A stretch of 64,000 nucleotides of DNA, taken from positions 1 through 64,000 of the forward strand of contig JAEEYU010000055.1 of the NCBI GenBank assembly GCA_016288315.1, read 5' to 3'. The stretch is from Clostridiaceae bacterium. GTDB taxonomy: Bacteria; Bacillota; Clostridia; Oscillospirales; Acutalibacteraceae. The notes beneath the pieces are model-generated. The model was not told the origin of the DNA. It worked only from the letters and a program-made list of their open reading frames with translations, and made no database searches. Made by a program: the position numbers and the translations under genes. Positions 49,923 through 60,166 of the stretch are shown in pieces; within the stretch, counting starts at the first letter, position 1; each line of letters begins with the position of its first letter.

Positions 49923-51272
49923 TTATATATATTTAATTAATTTCTGCGCTTCGTTAAGTGAACTGAACATTTCCGCCGCCGTCATTGCATAAAGGCAGGC
50001 GCCGAATGCCGCTTCCTCCGTGTGAAGAGGTATTTTCATTTTAAGGTTGAATTCATCACAGATTATTCTCTGAAGGGCATTGTTTTTTCTCAGACCGTTG
50101 CCCGAGCCGACGATAAATGCTCTTTTGCCGTGACAGCTTTGATTATATATGCCCGCAAGCTCGCCCGACATTCCGCGGAGAACTCCGTAAACAAGATGTT
50201 CTGCAGTGAAATTCTCAGTGTCAATGTTTTCTATTGAACCCTTCTGCTCCGGATTGCCTCTTGTTCCCGCAAATGTTGTGCAGACTTTAAGGGGATTGTC
50301 AGGTTCTCCGGAACTTTTCAGCATTCTGTCAATAAAAGGATAGGCGTTTTCACATTTGTTATCTGTAAGGTTCAGAACGCTCCTTATAAACTTCTCAAGC
50401 AGAGAGAATGCTCTGCCTCCGCAGAGTGCCGAACCGACAAAAAGATTATTGTTACGGTGAAACGGTCTTATCTCGGCATTATCAATGTTTCCGGCATCAT
50501 TTTTCTCAGTCATAAACGATATCTGACTGCCTGTTCCGAAGTTTATAAGAACGTCAGCTGAAGTGTCTCTGACCGAACCGATAAAACTTGCCTGATTGTC
50601 GCCGACGGCAACGCAAACGGGTATTGAGCCATGTGTTCCGATTATCACGGCATCGTTGACAACATCCGGAAAAAATGAATAATCAAGACCCGATTTTTCA
50701 ATTGCCTGTTTATCAAAACTCTGTTTTTCAATACTGTATAATCCAAAACTGTGCGCATCCGAAGAGTGCATAACAGGTTTTGTCAGACCGGCAAGTTTTG
50801 CGGCGACAAGGTCGTGAATTGTGCAGATATATGCGGCGCTTCCGGGAACCTCGTTTTTGAGTTTGTGGCAGAAATATGTTGTCGCACCGTAACCGGAAGC
50901 CGTCTTATAACCGCTCAGCCCGCTGAGCTTTTCAGCAAAAGTCATATTTTCGCAGTATTCCTGCGAGCCGGTCATATCCTGCCACGTGAAAAGGTCGCTG
51001 ACCGGGTTGCAGTTTTTGTCAACATAAACGATTCCGTGCATCTGCCCAGTTATGCCGATACAGCAGACAGGGGAGTGCTTTTCAATCAGTGAATCGACTT
51101 CGGAAATACAATTTTCAACAATGGCTGCTGCATTTTGTTTGCGTTCATATTCTCTGCCTTCAACATTGAAATCATTGGCAAAGGTGATAGTTACAATTAT
51201 TTCTCCGCTTTCACAGTTTACAACGCATAAACAGATTGACGAAGTGCCTATATCAAGACCAACACAATTCAT
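49923..51272 (-). CDS. FGGY-family carbohydrate kinase, sedoheptulokinase-like
   Basis: GLDIGTSSICLCVV; CIGITGQMHGIVYVDKNCNPVSDLFTWQD; SGYGATTYF..IHDLVAAKLAGLTKPVMHSSDAHSFGLYS; VGDNQASFIGSVRDTSADVLINFGTGSQISFM. Confidence 0.8.
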   Translation of the reverse strand: MNCVGLDIGTSSICLCVVNCESGEIIVTITFANDFNVEGREYERKQNAAAIVENCISEVDSLIEKHSPVCCIGITGQMHGIVYVDKNCNPVSDLFTWQDMTGSQEYCENMTFAEKLSGLSGYKTASGYGATTYFCHKLKNEVPGSAAYICTIHDLVAAKLAGLTKPVMHSSDAHSFGLYSIEKQSFDKQAIEKSGLDYSFFPDVVNDAVIIGTHGSIPVCVAVGDNQASFIGSVRDTSADVLINFGTGSQISFMTEKNDAGNIDNAEIRPFHRNNNLFVGSALCGGRAFSLLEKFIRSVLNLTDNKCENAYPFIDRMLKSSGEPDNPLKVCTTFAGTRGNPEQKGSIENIDTENFTAEHLVYGVLRGMSGELAGIYNQSCHGKRAFIVGSGNGLRKNNALQRIICDEFNLKMKIPLHTEEAAFGACLYAMTAAEMFSSLNEAQKLIKYI

Positions 51273-51281
51273 ATAAGCACC

Positions 51282-53648
51282 TCAGATTCTGGTTGACTCA
51301 AGGTCAAGACGCATAATAATATCCTGCTGAATATCCGGTGAAAGGTCGAGAAAGTTAACAAAGGTGCCGTGTATTCTCATTATATAAACTCCGTTCGGAG
51401 CATATTTTTTTGGGTTTTCAAGCACTTTTCTCAGGGTTTCGGGTGTTGTAACATTTACATATAAATAGAACGGTTTTATTCCGTCAGCTTCCTTGTTGAA
51501 AAACAGAGGAGTCATTATTCTGTTTGCAAAGTCTTTGCCTTTTCCTTCATAGTCAGGGGATGTAAAGAAACGCGGATTTATTCCCATATGTGAAGCATAA
51601 CCGCCGTTGAATTGAGAAAACGGCAGCTTCATATTTGACAGCATACGGAAGCCGAGACCGTTTGTTGCCTCGCCGTAAAGCGGGTCAACACCGTAATTGA
51701 GTTCCGTTCTCGCTTTTCTTCCGTCGGGAGTTGCGCCTACCCAGTAGCCGTAAAGAAGATGGGTGGAAGGCGTGCTCCAGTCCGCACGGAAGGGATTGCC
51801 GAGATAGTTCTTTTGTGATGAAACAATATCAGATATTTTTGAGGCAATCTGAGCCGCTTCGCTGTCAACTTCCGCAATATTATTGCCGAATTTCGGGCAG
51901 GCAAGCAGCCATTTGTGAAGTTCATCATAGCCCTCAAAGTCATTTTCAAGAGCTTCAATCAGCAGGTCTGCGTCCTGCGGACGCTCGCTGACAAAGCGGT
52001 CGATTGCGATAAATGAATCGGCAACAACCGAAAGACCGTGTATCAGGCAGCCGCTGCCGTTATATTTTGTGCCTTGATTTTCAGTGTCGCGGCAGTCAAA
52101 ACCAGAGTCAAGACCGCCCATAAAAGCAGACAGAAATGGAACGGGAAGGTTAAATAACGCTCTTGAAGCACCGTTGCCTGCATCAGCCATCTTACGGGCG
52201 TAATATTCTGCATTTTCATAAAAATATGTTCTGATATTTTTTAAAATATCAAGAGTATCATCGGATTTTACAACGCTTCCGATTTCTTTGCCGGTCAACA
52301 GAGATTTGCCGCGGTTAAGTGTGAGCTCGAGTATTTTAGGCAAATTAAACCAGGTGTTTGTGGTGTTGCCGTTGTCTTTGCCCATAATCAGCGGTTCCTG
52401 ACAGCCGGCTATCGAGCAGTCGGGAAGATCTTCATCATCAACACCGTGTGATTTAAGAATTTCAAAAAGCGAGTCATCATTGAAAAACGAAGGTGTTAAA
52501 ACGCCGGGGGTAAACAGGAATCTGCCGATTTTTCTGTATAATTCATCGGGCGTGTTTTTGTGAAGCTTGATTGAAAGAATCGGCTGAGGCATATTCATAT
52601 CATAATATGCGTCAAGCAGGGCGTAAGAAGTGTCGTTGGTAAGATCTTTTCCGTCTGTATCTTTTCCGCCGATTAAAAGCGACTGTGAAATTGCCCAGCT
52701 TCTGTCGGCAACATTGAAGAAAACAAGAAAATGTTTAAGCATTGCGGCGGCTTCATCAATGCTCTCGCCGCTCATTTTTCTGTATGGCTCAAAAATGCGG
52801 TCTGCATTGCCTACCGAAAAAGCAAAGGGGTTCGGCGCCTGTTCAAGGCACATAACCTGCCAGCAGATAATAAAGCTCTGAATTGCCTCATAAAGCGACT
52901 GAGCGGGCTGAGAGGGGACTTTTCTAAGAGTATCCTCCATATAAAAGAGCTGTGCTTTTCTGCTTTCATCCGCAGATTCGGATTTTTCACGGCATAAATC
53001 GGCATATCTTTCCGCCAGCGTTACCGCGCATTCAAGGGCTGTTCCGAACGCTTTGAGATTTGCCGCCTTTCCGGAATCGGGCTCGTTCTGAATCTTTTTG
53101 TTTGTTTTTTCAATAAGAGCATTTATCCCGTATCTGAGAACGGGTCTGAAATCGGGAATAAGGTGACCGGTTACCTGCTCGAAAAAGAAGGCAACCTCGG
53201 AGGTGCAGTCGTCATATTTGTCATAAACAGCGCATAAATCTTTAACGTAATCGCTTTGCTTTGTTTTCTCACGCAGAGCGTTTATTCTTTCCCGTGAGAA
53301 TTCTTCATTTGGTGCAATGTCATCAAATACGGCTGTTGGGTCGCAGTAGCCGCAAAAGTTTTCAACCTTGAAGCTCGGGTTAATAAGCGCATAGGATTTG
53401 GCAAATGCGTCTCTCTGTGTGCCGCAGAAGATATTGTAGTCGCTTACAGATAAAGGCAGATTTTCAACCATCGCTTTAAGCTCAAGCGCTGCGGAGATTT
53501 CTTTTGGTTTATCCTTGTTTTCTTCGTGAATCTTCAAAGCGGTTTCACGCGACAAAAACCAGCCGTCAAGACGGTCGATGCTTCTCTCTTCTTTAAAAAG
53601 AGCTTTTGCCATTTCAGTCACTTTAACGCTGTCTGTGTTTACAAACAT
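51282..53648 (-). CDS. Glycyl radical enzyme (PFL/diol dehydratase superfamily), unassigned subfamily
   Basis: Catalytic-Cys region DCSIAGCQEPLIMGKDNGNTTNTWFNLPKILELTLNRG; C-terminal MRIHGTFVNFLDLSPDIQQDIIMR; adjacent activase. Confidence 0.9.
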   Translation of the reverse strand: MFVNTDSVKVTEMAKALFKEERSIDRLDGWFLSRETALKIHEENKDKPKEISAALELKAMVENLPLSVSDYNIFCGTQRDAFAKSYALINPSFKVENFCGYCDPTAVFDDIAPNEEFSRERINALREKTKQSDYVKDLCAVYDKYDDCTSEVAFFFEQVTGHLIPDFRPVLRYGINALIEKTNKKIQNEPDSGKAANLKAFGTALECAVTLAERYADLCREKSESADESRKAQLFYMEDTLRKVPSQPAQSLYEAIQSFIICWQVMCLEQAPNPFAFSVGNADRIFEPYRKMSGESIDEAAAMLKHFLVFFNVADRSWAISQSLLIGGKDTDGKDLTNDTSYALLDAYYDMNMPQPILSIKLHKNTPDELYRKIGRFLFTPGVLTPSFFNDDSLFEILKSHGVDDEDLPDCSIAGCQEPLIMGKDNGNTTNTWFNLPKILELTLNRGKSLLTGKEIGSVVKSDDTLDILKNIRTYFYENAEYYARKMADAGNGASRALFNLPVPFLSAFMGGLDSGFDCRDTENQGTKYNGSGCLIHGLSVVADSFIAIDRFVSERPQDADLLIEALENDFEGYDELHKWLLACPKFGNNIAEVDSEAAQIASKISDIVSSQKNYLGNPFRADWSTPSTHLLYGYWVGATPDGRKARTELNYGVDPLYGEATNGLGFRMLSNMKLPFSQFNGGYASHMGINPRFFTSPDYEGKGKDFANRIMTPLFFNKEADGIKPFYLYVNVTTPETLRKVLENPKKYAPNGVYIMRIHGTFVNFLDLSPDIQQDIIMRLDLESTRI

Positions 53649-53660
53649 AAAAACACCTCT

Positions 53661-54524
53661 TTATGTGTGAATCGTTTTCAGCGAATGTTTACGGAAGATT
53701 TCTTCAAATTCTTTTACTGTCTCAGGGGCGACAAAGGCATCTTTGCCCATTGTGTAAACCATACCGCATTTTTCATATTTATCTTTACCGAATTCGTGGT
53801 ATCTCAAAAACTCAAATCGGCAGGTATCGCTGCATATCTCCGAAAAAAGTGCAGCGAAACCTTCGGCATCTTCTTCTGATGAGTTAAAACCGCCGATAAG
53901 CGGAACGCGGACAAGCAGCTGCTTTCTTGCCAGTGAGGCGGATTTTATATTTTCAACTGTTCTGTCAAGCGTCGGACCGCAGACTTTTTCGTGCTTGACA
54001 CTGTCATAATGTTTACAGTCGATAATAAGATAATCAATAAGCGGAAACAAAATGGGGAGACTTTGGTGAGTCCCATTGCTTTCAATCGCTGTGCCGATAT
54101 TGAGTGCTTTCAGTTTTTCAAGCAGTTCTTTAAGTGCGTCAAACTGCATTGTCGGCTCGCCGCCCGTGAAGGTAACGCCTCCGCCGTCAAAAAACATCGG
54201 CTTGCACGACAGAATGTAATCTGTTATTTCATCGGTTGACTGAATTTTGCAGCTCAGTCTGATTCCGCTTGCGGGAACAGATGTGCAGGGCTTGTCGCAT
54301 TTTTTACAAAGTTCTCTGTTGAGTTTGTCGTTTTCAAAAGCATTGTTTTTGCAGTATTTACCGTCGGTGTTTTTGTCGGTCATTATTGTTCCGTCAACGG
54401 CAATTCCTTCGGGGTTTGCGCACCAGGGGCAACGTAGATTGCAACCTTGCAGGTGGTAAACAAGGCGGTTGCCCGGTCCGTCCTGAGAGTAGTTGAATCC
54501 GCAGTTGAAAAATTTAATATTCAT
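53661..54524 (-). CDS. Glycyl-radical-enzyme activating protein (radical SAM)
   Basis: LQGCNLRCPWCANPEG (CxxxCxxC) ; Cys-rich insert CKNNAF..CKKCDKPC; VTFTGGEPTMQFDALKELLEKLK. Confidence 0.92.
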   Translation of the reverse strand: MNIKFFNCGFNYSQDGPGNRLVYHLQGCNLRCPWCANPEGIAVDGTIMTDKNTDGKYCKNNAFENDKLNRELCKKCDKPCTSVPASGIRLSCKIQSTDEITDYILSCKPMFFDGGGVTFTGGEPTMQFDALKELLEKLKALNIGTAIESNGTHQSLPILFPLIDYLIIDCKHYDSVKHEKVCGPTLDRTVENIKSASLARKQLLVRVPLIGGFNSSEEDAEGFAALFSEICSDTCRFEFLRYHEFGKDKYEKCGMVYTMGKDAFVAPETVKEFEEIFRKHSLKTIHT

Positions 54525-54526
54525 AA

Positions 54527-55681
54527 TTAATCCCGATTATCCGATGATTCGGCAGAAGCAGTGTAAATAAACTCGTAAAGATGCCGTGCATTTGCTTCAA
54601 CATCAAGCTCAACAACGCTCTGCGACCCTTCTGTTCCGCTCCATGACGTTGCATCGGTAGGTATTCTTGTTGAAACAACATCAAAAAATAGAGCCGAGAA
54701 ACCTGCTCTGAACGCAACACAGGCAATTTCAAACGGGTTCATATTTGTTTTGATTTTGGGGACGACATTAAAGAATGCGCCGAAAAGACGAAAAGCATCC
54801 GCACCTTTGACTTTTTCAAGAAGAGCGGCAATAACCTTTCGCTGGCGGTAGGTGCGCATATAGTCGGAGTCGAGTTTTCTTATTCTGCAGTAAACAAGCG
54901 CCTTTGCGCCGTCAAGGTGCACGCTGTTTCCGCTTTCAATTGTGTGCCTTGTTGTTCTGTTGATGAATCTTGCCTCGGCAGGCGTAACTTCAACATCAAC
55001 CCCTCCGACTGCATCGATGATATCTGTAAACATGGTGAAATCAACAAGAACACAGTCATTTATATTAACCTTGAAATTGTATTCCAGAGTGTCAGCAAGA
55101 AGCTGTGCGCCGCCCAGTGCGTATGAGGCATTGAGCTTTGCAAATTTGTGCCCCGGTATCTGAATCCAGCTGTCACGCATAAAGGAGGTGAGTTTTATTT
55201 TGCCGTGAAGCGTGTCAAGCGAGACCAGAATCATTGAGTCGGAACGCAGCGATTCCTCCGAACCGTCGCCGTCAACACCGATAAGCAGAATGTTTTTGAC
55301 AAAAGGATTTGAATATAACTGAGAAGATGTGATATAGGCGTTTCTTTTAAGCCGGAGCTTGCCGTAACCTGAAAAAGCTGCGGCAAAAGCTGTCAGCAAA
55401 TAGGTGACGGCAAATATGATTACAAGAATCAGAGCAATTTTTCTGACCGGGCTGAAACAACCTTTTTTCTTCTTTTCTTTTCTTTGCTGAGGTGCGGGTG
55501 ACGGGCTCTTTTTGCTCTTTTGTTTTTTCTCTTTTCCGCGGTATGGCGCGAAATTGTCGCGTGCGGAATCGCCGTAATTGTAATCGTTCTGTTTTGCGTT
55601 TATGTCGGGAATATTTATTGTGGGAATATCATAGTCATTATTGTTGTTTTTTGGTTTTTTAGAAAAATATATATCGTCCAT
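54527..55681 (-). CDS. LytR-CpsA-Psr (LCP) family protein
   Basis: ILLIGVDGDGSEESLRSDSMILVSLDTLHGKIKLTSFMRDSWIQIPGHKFAKLNASYALGGAQLL; RTYRQRKVIAALLEK; start at Met preceded by AAAGGAG. Confidence 0.92.
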   Translation of the reverse strand: MDDIYFSKKPKNNNNDYDIPTINIPDINAKQNDYNYGDSARDNFAPYRGKEKKQKSKKSPSPAPQQRKEKKKKGCFSPVRKIALILVIIFAVTYLLTAFAAAFSGYGKLRLKRNAYITSSQLYSNPFVKNILLIGVDGDGSEESLRSDSMILVSLDTLHGKIKLTSFMRDSWIQIPGHKFAKLNASYALGGAQLLADTLEYNFKVNINDCVLVDFTMFTDIIDAVGGVDVEVTPAEARFINRTTRHTIESGNSVHLDGAKALVYCRIRKLDSDYMRTYRQRKVIAALLEKVKGADAFRLFGAFFNVVPKIKTNMNPFEIACVAFRAGFSALFFDVVSTRIPTDATSWSGTEGSQSVVELDVEANARHLYEFIYTASAESSDNRD

Positions 55682-55759
55682 TTTTATTCTCCTTTGAAAC
55701 TGAAACGACAATATAAAATTATTTTAATTTAATATTATTAATAAATCAAGTCTAAATAT

Positions 55760-55788
55760 TTGACATATTGATAATTATTGATTAAAAT
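55760..55788 (+). promoter_or_regulatory. Consensus sigma-A promoter for rnpB
   Basis: TTGACA - 17 nt - TAAAAT ending 7 nt before RNA 5' end. Confidence 0.85.
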
Positions 55789-55795
55789 ACTCAAC

Positions 55796-56138
55796 GAGTG
55801 GGATGGGCAGTCGCAGGCAGTTTTACTGCGTGAGGAAAGTCCGAGCTCCGCAGAGCGGGATAACGGCTAACGGCCGCCGAGGGTGACCTCAGGGAAAGTG
55901 CAACAGAGATATACCGCCTGTGTTTCACAGGTAAGGGTGGAAAGGCGAGGTAAGAGCTCACCGGCGTGCGGGGAACCGCACGGCCCTGCAAACCCTATCC
56001 GGAGCAACATCAGCAGGGGGAGTGCTTTGCACGGCGCTTGCTCGGCGATACCCCGAAGGATGGCTTAAGCCTTGCAGCAATGTAAGGCGTAGAAAGATGA
56101 TTGCCTTAAATGACAGAACTCGGCTTACAGTCCCACTC
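55796..56138 (+). ncRNA. rnpB: RNase P RNA (bacterial class A-like)
   Basis: Conserved GAGGAAAGTCCGAGCTCC, GGTAAGGGTGGAAAGG, ACAGAACTCGGCTTACAG; terminal pairing GAGTGGGA/TCCCACTC. Confidence 0.95.
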
Positions 56139-56161
56139 AGTTTGTTTTTTATGCAGGTTTT

Positions 56162-58378
56162 ATGGAACAGGAAATAATTACAGGAACAATAATTACAGTT
56201 ACATTTCGTAACGACACAAACGGATACACCGTGCTGGAAATTGAAACCGGCGACGGTGATATTTTTAATGCCGTAGGCGAATTACCGTCTTTTGATGTCG
56301 GCGAAAGAGTCTCCTTTTCCGGCTCCTGGACTGTTCATTCAAGCTACGGGCGGCAGTTTAAGGTCGAAAGCGCACAGCGGCTGCAGTTAAAAACCGCAGA
56401 TGAACAGTATAATTACCTTGCATCCGGTGCAATCTCAGGCATCAGAGCGGCGACTGCCCGCAAAATAGTTGAGGCGTTCGGCGATGAATCATTTGATGTA
56501 ATTTCAGACGATCCCCTGAGACTCGCAACAATTAAAGGCATTTCCAAGGAGAGAGCGGAAGAAATATCGGATGAATTCAACAAAAAATTCTCCGAGCGCG
56601 AAATCATTATTTCACTTGAAAAATACGGAATATCTCCGTTTGAAAGCATAAGGATTTATAAAGCTCTCGGCAATAACGCCGTAGATGATATTGAAAGAAA
56701 CCCATACCTTATATGCGAAGACAATATCGGAATGTCTTTTGAAAAAGCCGAATCTGTTGCGGAAAGGTTTGTAAACAAGCCGGACCCCGCCTACAGAAAC
56801 GCTGCAGGCATAAAGTATGTTCTGCGTCACAATCTAAATAACGGTCATACTTGTATTCCGAAAGAAAAACTGATTCCGACTTGCTCAGAATTGCTCGGAA
56901 TAAGCGAAGAAGAATCCGAAAAAGCAATCGATCTGCTTGCTGAAAAAAAGGGTGCTGTCTGCGATATTATCAGAGGCAAAGAATTTGTCTTCCTGAGCGA
57001 AATGTATCGAGCGGAAAAAGATAGCGCAAAGCAGCTTATTTTCAGAAAAGATTTTGCCGTTTCCGGCAGTTTCACAACCGATGAGAAAATTCAGCAAACA
57101 GAAATAATAAGCGGTATTTGCTATAACGACGTTCAGAAAAGAGCAATCAGAACCGCTGTTGACAGAGGCATTCTTGTTCTGACGGGCGGTCCGGGAACAG
57201 GTAAAACTACAACAATCCGTGCAATTATCAATCTCTTCAATAATGAAGGCATTGAAACCGTCCTTTGCGCGCCTACGGGCAGAGCGGCAAAAAGATTGAG
57301 CGAGCTTACCGGTTATGAGGCAAAAACAATTCACCGTCTGCTCGAGGTTGAATGGGATAAAAACGACAAACCGATATTTACAAGAAACTCTCAGAATCAG
57401 ATTGATGCCGACGCTTTGATTGTTGATGAAGTTTCAATGGTTGATGTCAGGGTGTTTGCCGCATTGCTTGATGCATTGCCGCTTACCTGCCGTCTTGTTA
57501 TGGTGGGGGACTCCGACCAGCTTCCGCCTGTCGGGGCGGGCAATGTTCTTCACGACATTATAAAGTCGGGGATAATACCCGTTGTTGAATTAAATGAAGT
57601 CTTTCGTCAGGCAATGCAAAGTTCAATTGTAGTAAATGCTCACAGAATTGTTCACGGCGAAATGCCCGACCTTACAATTCACGACAGTGATTTCTTTTTT
57701 CTTGAAAGAAAAAGTCCTTTTACCGCTGCAGAAACCGTGGCGGACCTTTACTGCCGCAGACTGCCTGAGGCATATAATTATTCCGCGTTAAACGATATTC
57801 AGATTATTGCGCCGTCAAGAATGGGCGAAGCGGGAACAATAAACCTCAACAAAAGACTTCAGGCTGTTCTCAATCCGCCCTCAAAAGACAAAAAAGAGGT
57901 TTCTTCGGCAGGCAGAGTGTTCCGCGAAGGCGACAAGATTATGCAGACCAAGAACAACTATGACATTGAGTGGGAAAGCTCTGCCGACGGAAGTAACGGA
58001 AACGGTATTTTCAACGGTGATATCGGAATTATCAAAGAAATCAGCGTATCGAACGCCTATATGAAAATATCTTTTGATGACAAAGACGTTTTATATCCTG
58101 TTGAAAACGCACAGCAGCTTGAACTCGCCTATGCCATTACAGTTCATAAAAGCCAGGGCAGCGAGTTCAGAGCCGTTATTATGCCCGCCTCCGGTATTCC
58201 CGAGCGGCTCGCATACAGAAACCTGCTTTATACGGCAGTTACCAGGGCAAGAGAGATTCTTATTATTGTCGGCGATGAACGATGCATTTCATCAATGGTT
58301 GCCAATAACTCAAAAGCCAGAAGATATTCTGCTCTTCAGGATTTTTTGATTATGGAGAAAAAGGATGAATTATTCTGA
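56162..58378 (+). CDS. recD2: RecD2-like ATP-dependent helicase
   Basis: Tandem HhH region; LTGGPGTGKTTTIRAIINLF; LIVDEVSMVD; VMVGDSDQLPPVGAGNVL; YAITVHKSQGSEF. Confidence 0.94.
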   Translation: MEQEIITGTIITVTFRNDTNGYTVLEIETGDGDIFNAVGELPSFDVGERVSFSGSWTVHSSYGRQFKVESAQRLQLKTADEQYNYLASGAISGIRAATARKIVEAFGDESFDVISDDPLRLATIKGISKERAEEISDEFNKKFSEREIIISLEKYGISPFESIRIYKALGNNAVDDIERNPYLICEDNIGMSFEKAESVAERFVNKPDPAYRNAAGIKYVLRHNLNNGHTCIPKEKLIPTCSELLGISEEESEKAIDLLAEKKGAVCDIIRGKEFVFLSEMYRAEKDSAKQLIFRKDFAVSGSFTTDEKIQQTEIISGICYNDVQKRAIRTAVDRGILVLTGGPGTGKTTTIRAIINLFNNEGIETVLCAPTGRAAKRLSELTGYEAKTIHRLLEVEWDKNDKPIFTRNSQNQIDADALIVDEVSMVDVRVFAALLDALPLTCRLVMVGDSDQLPPVGAGNVLHDIIKSGIIPVVELNEVFRQAMQSSIVVNAHRIVHGEMPDLTIHDSDFFFLERKSPFTAAETVADLYCRRLPEAYNYSALNDIQIIAPSRMGEAGTINLNKRLQAVLNPPSKDKKEVSSAGRVFREGDKIMQTKNNYDIEWESSADGSNGNGIFNGDIGIIKEISVSNAYMKISFDDKDVLYPVENAQQLELAYAITVHKSQGSEFRAVIMPASGIPERLAYRNLLYTAVTRAREILIIVGDERCISSMVANNSKARRYSALQDFLIMEKKDELF

Positions 58379-59084
58379 ACTGTTTTCCGAAATATACCGG
58401 GCATTCCTTGATGCCGTTTTTCCGCCGAGATGCATTTTCTGCGACAGGGTAACGTCACTTGAAAACGGCATCTGCAAAGAATGCCGAAAAAAAGCGGCTC
58501 CCATTGAAGAGCCGGTCTGCCTGAAATGCGGAATGAGCAAAAAGAACTGCGAATGCAAATCAAAATCGCGTTTTTATGACGGTCTGTGCGCTCCATACGA
58601 ATATGACGGAGTTGTCAGAAAGGGAATACATATTTTCAAATTTGACAACAGAAGAGACAATTACAGGTTCTTTTCCGTTCTTATGGCTCAATGCGTCAGA
58701 AAAAGATTCGGGTCAGTTGATTTTGATATTGTTATCAGCGTCCCCGCAACTGAAAAATCTGTTAAAAAACGAGGATATGACCAGAGCGCTCTGCTTGCCC
58801 GCGGAGTTGCAAAAGAACTCGGATTGCTGTATGATGGCAATGTTATCAAAAAAATATATGAAACAAAGAGTCAGCATTTTCTAAGCAATCTTCTGCGAAG
58901 AGGCAACCTGACGGGGGCTTTCGAGGTTGTTGATAAATGCAAAGCGGAAGGCAAAACAGTTCTGCTCTGCGACGATGTTTCAACAACAGGCGAAACGCTT
59001 GACGAATGCTCAAAAATGCTTTATCTCGCAGGCGCCGGAAAGATATACTGCAGTGTTATTGCACTGACTCAGATGAAAGAATAA
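58365..59084 (+). CDS. ComF-family phosphoribosyltransferase-like protein
   Basis: CIFCDRVTSLENGICKECRKK zinc ribbon; KKRGYDQSALLARGVAKELG; VLLCDDVSTTGETLDECSKML. Confidence 0.92.
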   Translation: MNYSELFSEIYRAFLDAVFPPRCIFCDRVTSLENGICKECRKKAAPIEEPVCLKCGMSKKNCECKSKSRFYDGLCAPYEYDGVVRKGIHIFKFDNRRDNYRFFSVLMAQCVRKRFGSVDFDIVISVPATEKSVKKRGYDQSALLARGVAKELGLLYDGNVIKKIYETKSQHFLSNLLRRGNLTGAFEVVDKCKAEGKTVLLCDDVSTTGETLDECSKMLYLAGAGKIYCSVIALTQMKE

Positions 59085-59104
59085 ACAGTAAAGAAGGTGA
59101 AACA

Positions 59105-60166
59105 ATGTTCGGCATTAATATCGGTATTGATCTGGGAACAACCTCGATAGTCATTTATGTTGAGGGCAGGGGCATTGTTTTATCTGAACCTTCTGCTGCC
59201 GCTTATGATACTGCCACGGGCAGACTTATTGCCGTAGGCAAAAGGGCATACGAAATGTTCGGCAGAACGCCGGACTCCATAAAAGTAATTAAACCGCTTA
59301 AAAACGGTGTTGTTTCCGATTTCACTGCCACAAGACATATTTTAAAATATTTTCTGCAGAAAATATGCAGGAATATGGTCTTCAAGCCCAATATTGTTGT
59401 TTGCGTTCCGTCGAGCGTTACCAATCTTGAAAAAAGAACAATTCTTGAACTTGTTTTGTCATCGGGCGCAGGCAGGGCGTGCCTTATTGAAGAACCGCTT
59501 GCAGCCGCTCTCGGCGCAGGGCTGAGAAGCGACAAGCCGATGGGAACAATGGTTGTTGATATTGGCGGAGGAACAACTGATGTTGCCGTAATGACTATGG
59601 GCAGCATTTCCGTCTCACGCTCAATCAAATGCGCCGGTAATTCTTTTGATGAAGCAATTATGCGTCAGGTAAAAAACGAAAGAGATATTTTAATCGGCGA
59701 AAGAACAGCCGAAAACGTTAAAAAGCAGATAGGTTGCGCCCGACTCAGAGAGGATGAGCTCGGCTTAACGGTCAAAGGCAAACATTATATAACCGGTCTG
59801 CCTGTAAGCTTTGAACTGACCTCTACCGAGGTTTTTCTGGCAATGAGGCAGAACCTTGAACTGATTGCCGATACCGTAGCCGGCGTTTTGCAGGAAACAC
59901 TGCCGGAGCTTGCGGCGGACGTGTTTACAACGGGAATATATCTGACCGGCGGCGGTGCTCTGATTGACGGCTTTGACAAAATGATAGAAGAAAAAACGGG
60001 CGTAAAAACTTATGCCGCTCTTGACCCGCTTAACTGTGTGGCTTTGGGTATAGGAACTGCACTTAAAAATCCGGAAATACTCTTTGACAACGGCGAAACA
60101 TTTAAAACTGCAGACAGAATCGGAGAAATAAAATCCGATATTGATAAGGAGGATTCTTCAATATGA
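59105..60166 (+). CDS. mreB: MreB/Mbl-family actin homolog
   Basis: IGIDLGTTSIVIYVEGRGIVLSEPSAAAYD; PLKNGVVSDF; VVDIGGGTTDVAVMTMG; start moved to ATG at 59105 with AAGGTG RBS. Confidence 0.92.
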   Translation: MFGINIGIDLGTTSIVIYVEGRGIVLSEPSAAAYDTATGRLIAVGKRAYEMFGRTPDSIKVIKPLKNGVVSDFTATRHILKYFLQKICRNMVFKPNIVVCVPSSVTNLEKRTILELVLSSGAGRACLIEEPLAAALGAGLRSDKPMGTMVVDIGGGTTDVAVMTMGSISVSRSIKCAGNSFDEAIMRQVKNERDILIGERTAENVKKQIGCARLREDELGLTVKGKHYITGLPVSFELTSTEVFLAMRQNLELIADTVAGVLQETLPELAADVFTTGIYLTGGGALIDGFDKMIEEKTGVKTYAALDPLNCVALGIGTALKNPEILFDNGETFKTADRIGEIKSDIDKEDSSI

